A DNA stretch of 64,000 nt from Leishmania donovani (Eukaryota; Euglenozoa; Kinetoplastea; Trypanosomatida; Trypanosomatidae). The translations under genes were made by a program, and so were the position numbers. Shown here piece by piece: positions 29,272 through 40,006 of the stretch; positions within the stretch are counted from its first letter, which is position 1; each line of letters begins with the position of its first letter. The DNA lies in contig NC_018259.1 of NCBI RefSeq assembly GCF_000227135.1, positions 169,140 through 233,139 on the forward strand, in the 5' to 3' direction. Under the pieces are notes generated by a model, which was not told the origin of the DNA, ran no database searches, and was given only the letters and a program-made list of their open reading frames with translations.

Positions 29272-30235
29272 AGCGCTAGTGTTGAATGTGGAAGCGACCG
29301 CGATGTGCGCTTCCGTGAGTAGTCCACGAAGGACTTGCCTTCCCTTTTAGAGACTCTCCTTTCTCCACTTTCTGCCGTGACAAGTCCACGCTCCTTGTCG
29401 GCTGTATGTTGTTTTTCTTGCTGCTTAGCGTGGCTCATTTTCAAGAGACGGAAAGAGCCGTTCCCAGTGGTGCTTTCCCCAGGCGCTTTTCGTGTGCCTC
29501 TTACAGTGCGTTTGGTTGGGTTTACCGCTTTACAACAACAATATAAGCGTGCCAAATGACGACGACGCGGAGTTCACGTGGCGAGGCCCAGAGCGATGCG
29601 ATCGATGATGGCACTTGATGCACCACACAAGCTCACGGTCAGCCTGAGGGCAGTTCTTTCGCTGTCTTCTAGCGAACAGGGCTGCTTGAACGTACACGTA
29701 CATGACGGGCGATCTTCTTCGTTTCTGTCTTCGCCTTTTCTCTCTCGCTCATGTGTGGATCCGCTCCACTCGACATACACAGCTCGGCTCTCTCTCTTTC
29801 TCACCACTACCTTTGGACAAGAAAAACGATTGCGTCTCGGCTTGGCTCTGCTCTTCTCCTGTCGAGCACGGGCCTGTGCGCGCGTGTGATTTCTGGGGTG
29901 TTGCCGTGCCGTCTACCAAGGACGTTGGCGAAGCACTCCCTTGATGTACTGGACCTCGCCTGCTTCTCGGCTGACGTTTTTTTGTGTTCGTTGCTATCCC
30001 TCCGCGTCTCGTGTCGCTCATTGAGCCAGCGCGGGTAAGGAGGTGTGAGTCTCTCTCTTCCCTTCGCCACACACGCCGACCACATCGCCGACTGCCTCTC
30101 GTTGCCCGTATCGCCGCTCTGTCTGTCTCTGTGTTTCCCGCCACTCTGTTGTCATCCACCCTTCCCCCACCGAGCTCGCTGTGCGCGTGCGTGTGTGTGT
30201 CCCTTCTTCTTTCTGTTCCGTTGACGTTAGGCCTG
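29272..30235 (+). other. Spacer
   Basis: About 960 bp, pyrimidine-rich from 29720 on (29790-29820, 30050-30215), no gene seen. Confidence 0.5.
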
Positions 30236-30772
30236 ATGGGCTTTCATGAAAGCGCTGGCGCGCCGTCGCAAAACGGAGAGAGCTCGTTGTTTCCCTGCCC
30301 GCAAGGCGAGCTGCCGTCGCCGTTTGGCTGCATACCGCCTTCGGCGGAGGACACCGTCTTCATAAACACGAACAAGTTGGTCTGGGTGAACTCCGGTGCG
30401 CAGCTCATCATCATCCTCGTTGGCGTGATCGAATTCCTCTTAGGTACCTTGTACTTCTTCATTAGACGGCGGCGCACCGAGGAAAGGCTGGAACGCTCTC
30501 GTGCCGCTCGGCAGTCTTTGCGCGTGAACGAGGACGGGAACGTGGCTGACCCCCCCAAGAAGCACCTCTTCTCCCGCAGCCCAACGCTGCATCGTCCACT
30601 AAAACCCGTGTCGGAGCTGAACGGGAGGTGCTGTGGCTGCGCGAGAATCGCTGACACGGTGCTGCTGCCTTGCAAGCACGCCGTGTGCTGCTACTCGTGC
30701 TCCGACCACGCCACCTACTGCCCTTTCTGCAAAGAGGCCTGCACAGACCGCCAGCGACTCTTTGCGGTGTAG
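30236..30772 (+). CDS. Membrane-anchored C3HC4 RING finger protein (probable E3 ligase)
   Basis: A 178-aa protein. One membrane span at residues 56-76 (QLIIILVGVIEFLLGTLYFF) is followed by Arg-rich cytosolic sequence, and a C-terminal RING of the MUL1/IAP type is at 132-165: C132-x2-C135, C146-x-H148, C152-x2-C155, C162-x2-C165. The RING would recruit an E2 for ubiquitin transfer at a membrane. The Arg-rich stretch RRRRTEERLERSR after the span suggests an N-out orientation. ATG 30236 (MGFHESAG) is chosen because the upstream extension is low-complexity and pyrimidine-derived. Confidence 0.85.
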   Translation: MGFHESAGAPSQNGESSLFPCPQGELPSPFGCIPPSAEDTVFINTNKLVWVNSGAQLIIILVGVIEFLLGTLYFFIRRRRTEERLERSRAARQSLRVNEDGNVADPPKKHLFSRSPTLHRPLKPVSELNGRCCGCARIADTVLLPCKHAVCCYSCSDHATYCPFCKEACTDRQRLFAV

Positions 30773-32593
30773 GCAACACGTGAGATAATGCGAAGGGGAG
30801 ACAGAGGCAGAGAACATTCGCAGGGACTCCACTAGCATAACAGCGACAGAGCGAAGTCGTGAAAAACAAGCGCGCACATCATACACACCAGCTGGCCAGC
30901 ACGGCCGTGTATCTTGCGCTTATCCACGGGAGAGACTGAGCTCACGTCAAGCGATTAAAGGATCGATTCGCTGCGGCATTCGGTGCTGTTCTCTGACCTT
31001 TTCTTTCAGCTTGCGAAGGTAGGGCCATACAGAGGCTGATTGTCATGCGTACGGCTGGAAGTTCGGTGATGGGACCTGACAACAGATGGTCCCACGTTTT
31101 GTCGCGCGTAAAACACGGCGACATGAAAGCTCGTGTGAAAGGGATGCCCACAAACTCACGAAGAGAAGTAGCCAGCACAAGAAGGGCGAGGGCGCTGGAA
31201 CTGGGCGTGACTCCCCTTTCTCTCATTAGTGATCCTGCACGGTGACGAAGACACCGTGTCGCTGCTCATCTGAATTCCTCCTTGCTTTGTCTTCTTTACG
31301 TTCACGCTCTGTGGGCTGCTGCCGTCTTGCGGCGGCGGCTGCGCACCGACGGCGGCTGATCCAGCGGGCAACAAAGCGAAGCGCGAAGGGGGGGATAGGG
31401 TTGCGTGTGCCCAAGTTTGACGCTTCTTGAAATTTACTGTTTCCAGATGGGCATGTGGTGCGCGTGGCAGATACGGAGTAGGGGACAAGGCAGGCGCCAT
31501 CGTATGCTAATTCGTTTCGTTTGTCTGTCTCTCTCTCTATCCCGTGTGTTGTTGTCTTCTTCGATTGCGTTTTTCAGCTCAGGCTCGCTAACGGTAGCCT
31601 GGCCCTCGTTCGTACTTCATCCTCTGCTTTGTGCTTTCGTACATGTAGGTGCTTGTTTTTGTGTTGACATGTGTGACGGTGTCCCCCTCCCTCCCTCTCT
31701 CTTTTGGCGTATGTCTCCCTTTCCTTCGATCGGCTCATGCTGCTTCTGTCGCCTGTTTTCTTTCTGTGCCCGACGTATACGCATGCTTTACTCGTATATG
31801 TGTGAGTGTGTGCTGTACGCTCTTCCTTTTTTATTCCCCTTTTGCCCCCTAAAAGGTGATAGAAGCGCACTCGGCCAACGTGAGGATCGAAGGCTACAGC
31901 GTCTCGCCATCAGCGCTCTCTTGTGCAGCCGTGTGGGGGTAGACTGCTACGGCGCAGCGGTATCGACTTCATCGCCTCTCATTCTCTACTAGACTAAGCG
32001 GACTGCGGGTGAGGTAGAGCGCTGGCACATGTGCACTAATGAGACACACGTGCGGCTCCTCTGCCCTGCCTTTCTCCCAATTTTCATCCTCTCTCGTTTT
32101 TTTTTCTGACACTGAGAGGTGGAAAGTGGACGGGATGGCGCAGCGGGGCAACTTCTCGGTCTCTGCCGTTGCTGTCGACTATGCTGCGTCTGACCGTCGC
32201 CTGCATTTCTCCCTCTCCCGGGGCAACCCCCCTTCTGCGTTCCTCTCTCTTCTCCATCTCTCGCTGCCTCTTCACTGTTTCACCATTTCTCCTTTGACGT
32301 TCTCACACGGCGCATATGTGCACCCACACGGAATATCGTGCATGGGTGCCCCCCTCTCTGTCTCTCTCGATTTCTTTTTCGTCTGCTTTGGGTTACGCCG
32401 TGGGATACACATATTTGGTACTCGACCGGACTTCTGCCCCCCCCCCCCACCTTCCACCTCTCCACGTGCATCCAGGTAGTGTGTAGCACGTGCACCCACA
32501 CCTGTACCTTCAGCTCATCTCTCCTCCTATCCTTGCTCCCACGTACATCCGTACTTACGCCATCTCGCAAGTGCACATTTGTGCTTTGCCAGG
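30773..32593 (+). other. Long spacer before the helicase
   Basis: About 1.8 kb with no supportable gene. It carries strong T/C tracts (31515-31560, 31680-31720, 32090-32110) and a C run at 32440-32449. It is probably the RING gene 3'UTR and processing signals. Confidence 0.5.
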
Positions 32594-34348
32594 ATGGATG
32601 CCTTCCGGTCGTTGACGATCGGCACCAAATTCAGCGCTGCCCGAAACGGGGAGGCGGCGAAGTTGTTTCGCAACGCGGGCAAGGACAAGGGCAGCCGCGG
32701 ATTTCCTGACGCTATCGGCGCTGATGGAGCAGTTGCCCTTGAGAACGCATCGGACATGGGCAGCAGCAGTCTGTCAGTGCCGCCTCCCAGTGCGACGCTG
32801 AACCTTTTTGGACGCCCCACAAGGAGTCAAGCTGACGCAAATGCGCACCTCGGTATTTCAGGCGGCTCGGACGCTGTCGCTGCCGCCAACACCGCCTCCG
32901 ACGACAAGGCGCTAAAGGCAATAACCTTCAAGAAGAAGCGCAACATCTGGCGCCGCAACGATCTGCAGGTGACGGGCACGGACTTGCCGGCACCGATCGA
33001 GCACTTCTCCGACCTCGTGCGCCCACCGCTAAGCGTGCCGCGCAATGTAGTGAACAACCTCTTCGTCCGTCAGCACAAAGTGCCCACCCCAATCCAGATG
33101 CAAGCGATCTCATCCCTCATCCACCACCGCGACGTGCTTGCCTGCGCACCGACCGGCTCCGGCAAGACGATTGCGTTTCTCGTCCCTCTTTTTGCGCTGC
33201 TCAAGGCACCGGATGCGTCCTGCGGTGTGCGTGCCCTCATTGTGACACCCACCGCCGAGCTTGCCCAGCAGATCGAGCGCGAGGCATTCTTCTTGATGAA
33301 GGGTCAGCGATGGAAATTTGTGCAGCACGGCCAGACGACCAAGAACAAGGACATTTTCATTGCCACGCCCGGCCGTATTGTGTCGCTGCTCGAGCAGAAG
33401 CTGCTAGATTTGAGCAACGTGCAGTATCTCGTGTTCGACGAGGGCGATCGCTTGTGGGACAGCAGGACGGACTTCTTGACTGTGATTGACAGGATTCTCA
33501 CTGCATGTACGCGCACCGACAAGGTCGTCAGCCTGTTTACGGCCACGCTGAGCGAGAAGGTCGAGGCAGCTGCCCGCTCCGTCATGGGCGCCGACCCAGT
33601 GCGCATAATTGTCCATGGCCGACGCTCTGCGAACACGCACGTGAAACAGCGATTGATCTTCTGCGGCAATGAGCTCGGCAAAGTCGTAGCGATGCGCAAC
33701 CTTGTGCGGGAGGGCATCACGCCGCCGGTGCTCGTGTTCGTGCAGAGCGTGGAGCGGTCCAAGGAGCTGTACGAGGAGATTCGGGCAGAAGGCCTGCACA
33801 TGGCTATCATGCACGCCAAGATGACCGTGGAGCAGCGTGAGGAGACGGTGCTGCAGTTCCGTCTCGGCAAGATCTGGGTCCTTGTGACGACGGAGCTGCT
33901 TGCGCGCGGTATCGACTTCAAGAACGTGGGCACAGTCATCAACTTCGATTTTCCAGCAACTGTCGACTCGTATATCCACCGCGTGGGTCGCACGGGCCGC
34001 GCCGGAAAGGAGGGAACGGCGATTACGTTTTTTACGGAGGACGACAAGGAGCGACTTCCCCCGATCGCGAAGGTGATGCAGGACTCTGGGAACGCCGTGG
34101 AGGATTGGATACTGGGCATCAAGGTGGATCGCAGCACCCGCCGCCGTCTTGAGCGCACAACACCGCAGCGCACCATTGTCAGCACGCGGAAGCGCATGCT
34201 GGTGGCCCAGCAGCGTATGCAGCGTCAGTACCGCCGTCTGGAGGCGGAGGAGAACGAGAAGAAGGCAGCGAGGAAAGCCTCCAAGAGGCGCAAGGGCCGC
34301 GGGGACTGCGAACGCAACGACGGCGATGACAGCATGGATGATGAGTAG
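32594..34348 (+). CDS. DEAD-box-type RNA helicase, DDX52/Rok1-like
   Basis: A 584-aa helicase. Order of motifs: Q motif PTPIQMQA (164-171), motif I APTGSGKT (185-192), Ia PTAELAQQ, Ib TPGRIV, II DEGD (282-285), III TAT (316-318), HAKMTVEQREETVLQFRLGK, LLARGIDFK and VI HRVGRTGRAG (462-471). Segments VLVFVQSVERSKELYEEI, GKIWVLVTTELLARGIDF and AITFFTEDDKERLPPIAKVM are those of DDX52/Rok1, the nucleolar helicase needed for 18S rRNA processing. Three motifs deviate: A instead of R in Ia, G instead of A in DEAD, T instead of S in SAT. Basic C-terminal tail (KKAARKASKRRKGRG). The frame opens upstream without ATG, so MDAFRSL is the start. Confidence 0.9.
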   Translation: MDAFRSLTIGTKFSAARNGEAAKLFRNAGKDKGSRGFPDAIGADGAVALENASDMGSSSLSVPPPSATLNLFGRPTRSQADANAHLGISGGSDAVAAANTASDDKALKAITFKKKRNIWRRNDLQVTGTDLPAPIEHFSDLVRPPLSVPRNVVNNLFVRQHKVPTPIQMQAISSLIHHRDVLACAPTGSGKTIAFLVPLFALLKAPDASCGVRALIVTPTAELAQQIEREAFFLMKGQRWKFVQHGQTTKNKDIFIATPGRIVSLLEQKLLDLSNVQYLVFDEGDRLWDSRTDFLTVIDRILTACTRTDKVVSLFTATLSEKVEAAARSVMGADPVRIIVHGRRSANTHVKQRLIFCGNELGKVVAMRNLVREGITPPVLVFVQSVERSKELYEEIRAEGLHMAIMHAKMTVEQREETVLQFRLGKIWVLVTTELLARGIDFKNVGTVINFDFPATVDSYIHRVGRTGRAGKEGTAITFFTEDDKERLPPIAKVMQDSGNAVEDWILGIKVDRSTRRRLERTTPQRTIVSTRKRMLVAQQRMQRQYRRLEAEENEKKAARKASKRRKGRGDCERNDGDDSMDDE

Positions 34349-35384
34349 CAACCCGTGCACATGCGCATGCGCTTGTGTGTGTGCGCCAGTGTACAGCCGC
34401 GGCAGTACTCTTTCACTCAGTCAGCTGAACACGCTCTCCTCGTCCCATCCACGCCACCGTTCGACTAGGGACATCAACCAAACAACGTTTAAACCGCAAG
34501 GGTGGGGGTGGACCACCGCGAGGGTACCGCGGTCGCTTCGTAGCCCCGCGTGCTTCGGCTCCTCTTCCCTTGCGGCCCATGCCAGCCGCCGGTAACACAG
34601 ATTTTGTGTAACATAACACTACAAGAACTAGAACTTGCACGGGAGTGACTGACGCGGCAGACGAGACACGTGAGACACTTGACGTCGTCGAGCCCGCAGA
34701 GGACAGCATCGCGCCTCTCTTCAAGCAAGGCCTCTTTTCCTGAGAGCAAGGGGCAACCGGAGAGCAGATTCACCGTTTCTCGATGGCCTCTTCGTCCTTT
34801 GAAACCGCAGAGGATGCCCCGTCCTTCCGATTAATACGTGCGCGGATGAAGGTCGTGGACCCTCTTTTCTCTTGCCCCCCATCCCCTCGCTTGCCAATGT
34901 CCTTTACGGCATCGGCACAAATCTGTTTTCGTTCGCTCTCTCACCACGCACGTTTCGTGCATGTGGCGGTGAAGCGCTAAATGAATGCCGATGGAGATGT
35001 GCGCCGGCTCCTCTTGTCACGCCTTCACCGCCTTCACCGCTGAACCCTCCTTCCCTCTCCCTTTCTCCGTGATTTCTACTTCTGCCGCGCGCACGTGCGC
35101 TGAGCCGAACGCCTACCCTCCCCTTCTCTTCCTCGTTGAAGGGTGAACTGGTGCGCCGGTGTGCCTGATACGTGAGTGTCTGCGTGTGCGCGTGTCAGTG
35201 GTGATCTACGTTGCGGCTGGAAGCGTGTTGGTAGTTTGAGCTGCCTACGCTCACAAACACGCACCTTCCCCCAGTGAGAGAGGCGATGCTGTTGGCGCTG
35301 TCTGCACGTTGTTTCGCTGCTCACAGCTGACTCCTGCCCCTTTTTGTTTGCCTTTTCGACTTCTTTTTTCCCAAAGGCCTTCTA
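34349..35384 (+). other. Spacer
   Basis: About 1 kb, no gene seen. T/C tract just upstream of the next ATG (35335-35380). Confidence 0.5.
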
Positions 35385-37148
35385 ATGCCGGAGGTGTCGG
35401 ACGTGTGGCTGTTGGGGGTGGTGCTCACCGGTGAGACCACATTCTGGCTGTGCGAGCCAACCCATCTGAAACCGTTAGCAGAGGACTGGAAGGCGATCAA
35501 CTGCCGATGGCTGTATCCTGTCTTGGAGAACTTGAGCGATTTTGCCGACGTGAGCGGCTTTGAGAGCACGGACGCCGTGTACGAGGTGGACTGGGTAGGG
35601 ACATCGAGAGTGCTGCGGCCCGCCACCCTGGCGTGGAACGTGCGAGGAAAGCGGCGGAAAGTCGGCGACACCACATATGTCTTCGTCCCTGCAGAGGAAA
35701 TTAAGCAGCTCGACGAGGCGTTTAAGCGGTTCGTGAAGCTGGAGGCAACGATGAAGCCGCCACCGCCGCGCTGCGTCACGTCCTCGCCGTCTGCTGCTGA
35801 AACGCCGGGGCCTGCAGAGGCGAAAACGATGCTGACTCTTCACGCCTCGCCGTCTGCACCGGTTCACCAGGAGGAGGATGGTAAGGATGGAAAGCCGCTG
35901 GTAACCGCAGCTTCACTCCTAAGCACGCAGTCGTCGGCACCCACTGCAGGTGAGGTTCCGCAGGAGACCGTGACAAAGGCGGAGGACGAGAGGAGCGCGT
36001 CGCGCCCCGCAGACATCGACGGGAGCATCGCCTCCTCATCTGCACCGCACCCCAGAGCCCCGCATCGCCGCGGCGTCACAAGCCTGTCGTCATTTCCTTC
36101 TCACAAGCGACAGACGCCGCACCGCGGCACTACTATCTACCAGGCTCCGGTGCACAGAAAGCCCACCGGCGAACACTGCAGCAGCGAAGCCTTTGGATGG
36201 ACCGAGATGTATCTTGTGCATCGCGGTAGTGTCGACTACCTCTGTCCGAAGGCAACGGGCAACATATTCGGCTTCCGACTGGACCGTGTGATGCACGATG
36301 GGTTCCCAGTTTTTTTGCTGTTCTCTAGCTCCCATAACAACAGTGAGGTCATCGACCCCAGTGCACGCGGCGTGCCGGTGTTTGAAAAAGCGCAGCTGAG
36401 CGGCGAGGCAGGCGAGGGGGCGGTGCGCAGCTCAGTGCTTGTGGTGACGCGCCTCAGCTCCAAGAAGCACCAGCCTTACTACCGCACCGACACCGGTCGC
36501 ACCACCGCAGGAAGTCGCCGCCGCCGACGACGCGGCGAAGACGATAGCACCACCACCGAGGAGGACGAGGACGTCGACGACTTATTCGACGACGATGACG
36601 ACGACGACGACTCAGAATCTGAAGAGGTCTATGGGGAAGAGCATCGAGTTGGAACACAGGGATCGCGCCGGCGCGCTGGGGATGAGGCAGCAACTACAGC
36701 AACACCTACAGCTGGCACCGCTGCTCCCGCAGCTGCCAAGAAGCCAAAGACAGAGGCCAAGGACCCCGCAGGCGAGAGTGCGGTGGCGGCATCGGCGTCG
36801 CGTAGGAAGGAGAAGAGGAAGGCTGATGCCGCTGCTAATAAGCCGCTTCAAGCAGTGAGCGTGAATTTCTGGGCGGACCCACAGTACGCGGCCCCTGCAC
36901 CCGAGCAACTGGCCCGAGAGTTCCCGTTCAAGTCGGAGGGCTCTGACACGCCGCAAACGGTCGTGTTTAGCAACGGCATCTGTGTCACCTACACGGCATC
37001 TACCGCGGCGAAGCACGCGCCACAGGAGAAGAAGCGAAAGACGGCCAAGCACGGCGGCGCGGCCGCCTCATCAGAGGACATGGACTTGAGCATGCTCAAC
37101 GAGCACATCTTGAACGCATTTGCGCAGGTGAGGAAGGACTGCGTGTAG
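35385..37148 (+). CDS. Hypothetical acidic, probably nuclear protein (587 aa)
   Basis: Residues 1-130 look globular (VWLLGVVLTGETTFWLCEPT, WLYPVLENLSDFADV, VYEVDWVGTSRVLRPATLAW). A second ordered patch lies near 265-300 (EAFGWTEMYLVHRGSVDYLC and NIFGFRLDRVMHDGFPVFLL). In between are Pro/Ser/Thr/Ala-rich linkers. An acidic tract with eight consecutive Asp sits near residue 405, then basic clusters (RRKEKRKADA, EKKRKTAKHG) like nuclear localisation signals. The two ordered patches share a 'trp-aromatic, then LxP/LxR' feel of small beta-barrel readers, but I cannot assign a domain. Function unknown; nuclear role is inference. Confidence 0.75.
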   Translation: MPEVSDVWLLGVVLTGETTFWLCEPTHLKPLAEDWKAINCRWLYPVLENLSDFADVSGFESTDAVYEVDWVGTSRVLRPATLAWNVRGKRRKVGDTTYVFVPAEEIKQLDEAFKRFVKLEATMKPPPPRCVTSSPSAAETPGPAEAKTMLTLHASPSAPVHQEEDGKDGKPLVTAASLLSTQSSAPTAGEVPQETVTKAEDERSASRPADIDGSIASSSAPHPRAPHRRGVTSLSSFPSHKRQTPHRGTTIYQAPVHRKPTGEHCSSEAFGWTEMYLVHRGSVDYLCPKATGNIFGFRLDRVMHDGFPVFLLFSSSHNNSEVIDPSARGVPVFEKAQLSGEAGEGAVRSSVLVVTRLSSKKHQPYYRTDTGRTTAGSRRRRRRGEDDSTTTEEDEDVDDLFDDDDDDDDSESEEVYGEEHRVGTQGSRRRAGDEAATTATPTAGTAAPAAAKKPKTEAKDPAGESAVAASASRRKEKRKADAAANKPLQAVSVNFWADPQYAAPAPEQLAREFPFKSEGSDTPQTVVFSNGICVTYTASTAAKHAPQEKKRKTAKHGGAAASSEDMDLSMLNEHILNAFAQVRKDCV

Positions 37149-38217
37149 GTGTGTGTATAGGGAGGTGTGATGGAGAGGGAGGACACAGCCGCATGGGTTT
37201 GCGAGTCTCTACCTGTGAGTATTTATTTTCCTCTGTGCGTGTTTCCGTCCTCCTCTCGTCTCCTTACTTCACCATCAAAGGGAAGGTGCCCTGCCACTTC
37301 ACTGCGGGTGTTCTGTGCCGCTGCTATGGCCCGTTTGACTTGGTATATGCGTGTGCATGTGCACTTGTGTGTGTGTAGCTGCCTCGTGCCTGTGATGGCA
37401 TGAGCTACAGCGACGTGTACATGTATCGAGCGCTGAAGGATGCGGAACAGTGCTCCATAGAGAGAAGAAGCACATCAACAGCTAGAACAGCGGCGAATGC
37501 ACATCAAGTCACAGCATAGAATTGTGCCGCCGGCTTCGCTGGTACACGAGGACGGGGCGGATGGGGTGGCAGCATGAGGAGTCACCTGCATGTGCATGTG
37601 TGTGTGGGTAGGCGGGGGGTGAGAGGTGGTCAATCATGTGTCTCTCTCTCGTTGAGAAGAAAAAGAGATGGGCTGTGGCGACTCTTCTGCCCTTTTCAAG
37701 CTGCAGCCGGGTAGCGCAAAGCCCAGCGCCAATTCTGTGCCGTCTACGTGCCGACCCTCGGAGAACCGTCTTGGGCCGTCCATCCCTTCATCAAGGTGTG
37801 GAGAGCTGGAGCGTAGGTGGCGCACTGCACTTACGCACTCGTATGGACGAGTGTGGGGTGGTTATTCGTACCCCTCTCCCCCCTCCCACACGTACACACA
37901 TGCACACGTCCAATGCTCCGCGTGCCCCGTCGCCGTCGCCGCACCCTCCAACACTTCCTAATTGTTAACTTGTCTTACACAACTGCCATAAAACAAAATA
38001 AAACACGGTATCGTCGCATTCAACCCGTTCTCTCTCCATCTCTTTACCCTCATCATGGGGCAGGAACTGAGCGAGCGTCTTGACTCGCTTCTGCATCGTC
38101 GAGCCGCGCACGAGCACACCTATATCGACTTGTAGCTCCTCTCTCATCCGTCTCCGTTTCGACCGGTTTCACTGCCGAGGGGGAGGGGTAGAACTTCGTG
38201 CCCTGCGTCACCGTCGG
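37149..38217 (+). other. Spacer
   Basis: No supportable gene; GT/TG runs at 37340-37380 and 37590-37610. Confidence 0.5.
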
Positions 38218-39168
38218 ATGCATCGCTTTCGCAGGTTTGCCCCGGTGCACGCATGGACAGCAGTGCGCTGCGTCTTTCAGAGTAAGGAGTTTCTGGCGGC
38301 GTCCAAGGAGCTGCCCACGACCCCGGAGGGGCGCAACCCATACGATGTCCTCGAAGTCACTGTCACCCGCGCTACGACACTTGACGAGGTGTCAAAGCAG
38401 TTCCGCAGCCTTGTCGTCAAGTACCACCCCGACAAGCCAGGCGGCTCCACCGAGAAGATGGCCGAGGTGAACTTGGCCTACAAGATTGTCAAGGAGAACC
38501 ATGATGCGATGCTGCGCCGGATGAAGGAGGCAGAGTCAACGATCAAGGCGAACGAAGCATACCGTCAGCACAAGCACGCGCGCGCCAGCCGTGACGAGGA
38601 TCTTGGTCGCTCCGGCGGGCTTAACCGCCGCAATTCGCGCGCCACGCGAGAAGCGGCCGAGCCCACGGGCTTGCGTCGCACCCGCTCACTGAAAGAGATC
38701 GAGGCTCAGTGGGCCAAGTACAAAGAGGACACCGAAGCAGCGGTAAGGAGCATGTGCAACCGCTACGAGCTGGCCATTCAGCAGGGAAAGTTCTTTCGCA
38801 AGTCGGCGACGTTGAACGAGATCACGGTACGCGAACGATGGCTGCGCAAGTCGTTTGCGAAGGGTGTCTGGGAGGATGTACATGAGCTTCGTGGGGAGTT
38901 GCTTCGTCGAGGTACCCGCAGCGCTCAGCAGTCCGAGCTAGCAGAGGAAATGGTCAGCTTTGCCTCCACGACGCAGCGGAAGCTGAATGAGAATTTTCAG
39001 CGACTGACACAAGAGAGTGTGCAGTTGCAGTCCCGCATGTTAGTCGAGCGCGTCTTCTTCATGGTGTGCTCGGTAATCTTGCTGGTGAAGGTGTGGAGGT
39101 GGTTTGTTGGCTTTACCTTCAACAACACGCTCACCGTGAAGCTCAAGCGTGGTTTCCTCTCACAGTAA
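38218..39168 (+). CDS. J-domain protein, membrane-anchored, probably mitochondrial
   Basis: A 316-aa DnaJ-type cochaperone. The N terminus MHRFRRFAPVHAWTAVRCVF is Arg-rich without acidic residues, like a mitochondrial presequence. The J domain runs about 40-100 (NPYDVLEVTVTRATTLDEVS...FRSLVVKYHPDKPGG), with the HPD tripeptide at 70-72 that stimulates Hsp70. It is followed by a charged helical middle, and a transmembrane helix lies near 285-305 (VFFMVCSVILLVKVWRWFVG). There is no G/F or zinc domain, so it is a class III J-protein. Trypanosomatids have many such J-proteins; the client is unknown. The ATG at 38218 is the first that gives a targeting-type start. Confidence 0.85.
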   Translation: MHRFRRFAPVHAWTAVRCVFQSKEFLAASKELPTTPEGRNPYDVLEVTVTRATTLDEVSKQFRSLVVKYHPDKPGGSTEKMAEVNLAYKIVKENHDAMLRRMKEAESTIKANEAYRQHKHARASRDEDLGRSGGLNRRNSRATREAAEPTGLRRTRSLKEIEAQWAKYKEDTEAAVRSMCNRYELAIQQGKFFRKSATLNEITVRERWLRKSFAKGVWEDVHELRGELLRRGTRSAQQSELAEEMVSFASTTQRKLNENFQRLTQESVQLQSRMLVERVFFMVCSVILLVKVWRWFVGFTFNNTLTVKLKRGFLSQ

Positions 39169-40006
39169 CAGCGTTGCGTTGCGCGCCTCGGTGCGACGCA
39201 TCGTGGCAGTCTTCCTCTTGTTTTCTTCGACGCGCGTGTAAGGGGGAGGGGGTGCAACAATCGAGGTGTAGCTGTTCTTCGTGTGCCCGGACTGGTTGGC
39301 GCAGATTCCTTCTGTTTTCCTTTCTGCGTTTGCATCCGCTGTTTCTTGATTTGCGGCAAGCGTGCGTGTGAGGGGGGTTTGTGTGTCGCCGCCTCCACTG
39401 TCACATGATTACTAAAACCCCCATAGCTGTTCGGCCTTTGTGCCTGTACTAGCTGGCATGCGAAGACACGTACACGCCCGTGCGAGGTGTGCGTGTGTGC
39501 GTGTGCGGTACCCTACGAATACCTGGGTGCAAAACTCATGGAAAGTCGACATGTGAAAGGCGCGGGGTGGCGTGAGGGATGGGGCGAAGAGAAGAGAATG
39601 TGGTGAGACTCCTCAGCGTCGTCGTTGCTCGGTCTGCGTGGACGCACGAAGACTGCTTGGGTGAGTCGCTTGCTTATCTCTGTCTCTCTCCTTCCATTTG
39701 TGTCCTCGTTTTAATCTCGCTGGGCTCCCTCGTTGCAGGGAGGGCCGTGGAAACTCGTGATTCTCGCCGGTTTAACTGAGCTGATGCAGCTGTGCTTTGG
39801 CGCGGTGATTCGCGCATTTCTCCAAGCCACCTTGCTCGCACTCCCTGCCTGGCCTCTGTCACCGCCACCGCTCGTCTCTCTCCTTCTCATCATGTCGCTG
39901 CTCATCACCATGACACCTCGCCTGTCGCTCACAGACCGATAGCTACTTTTTCTTCACTGCGCTGCTCTCTTTCCTGCCATACACATACACACCGTGCGCA
40001 GACGAG
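39169..40006 (+). other. Spacer
   Basis: No supportable gene; C/T-rich from 39880 to 39985 upstream of the next start. Confidence 0.5.
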
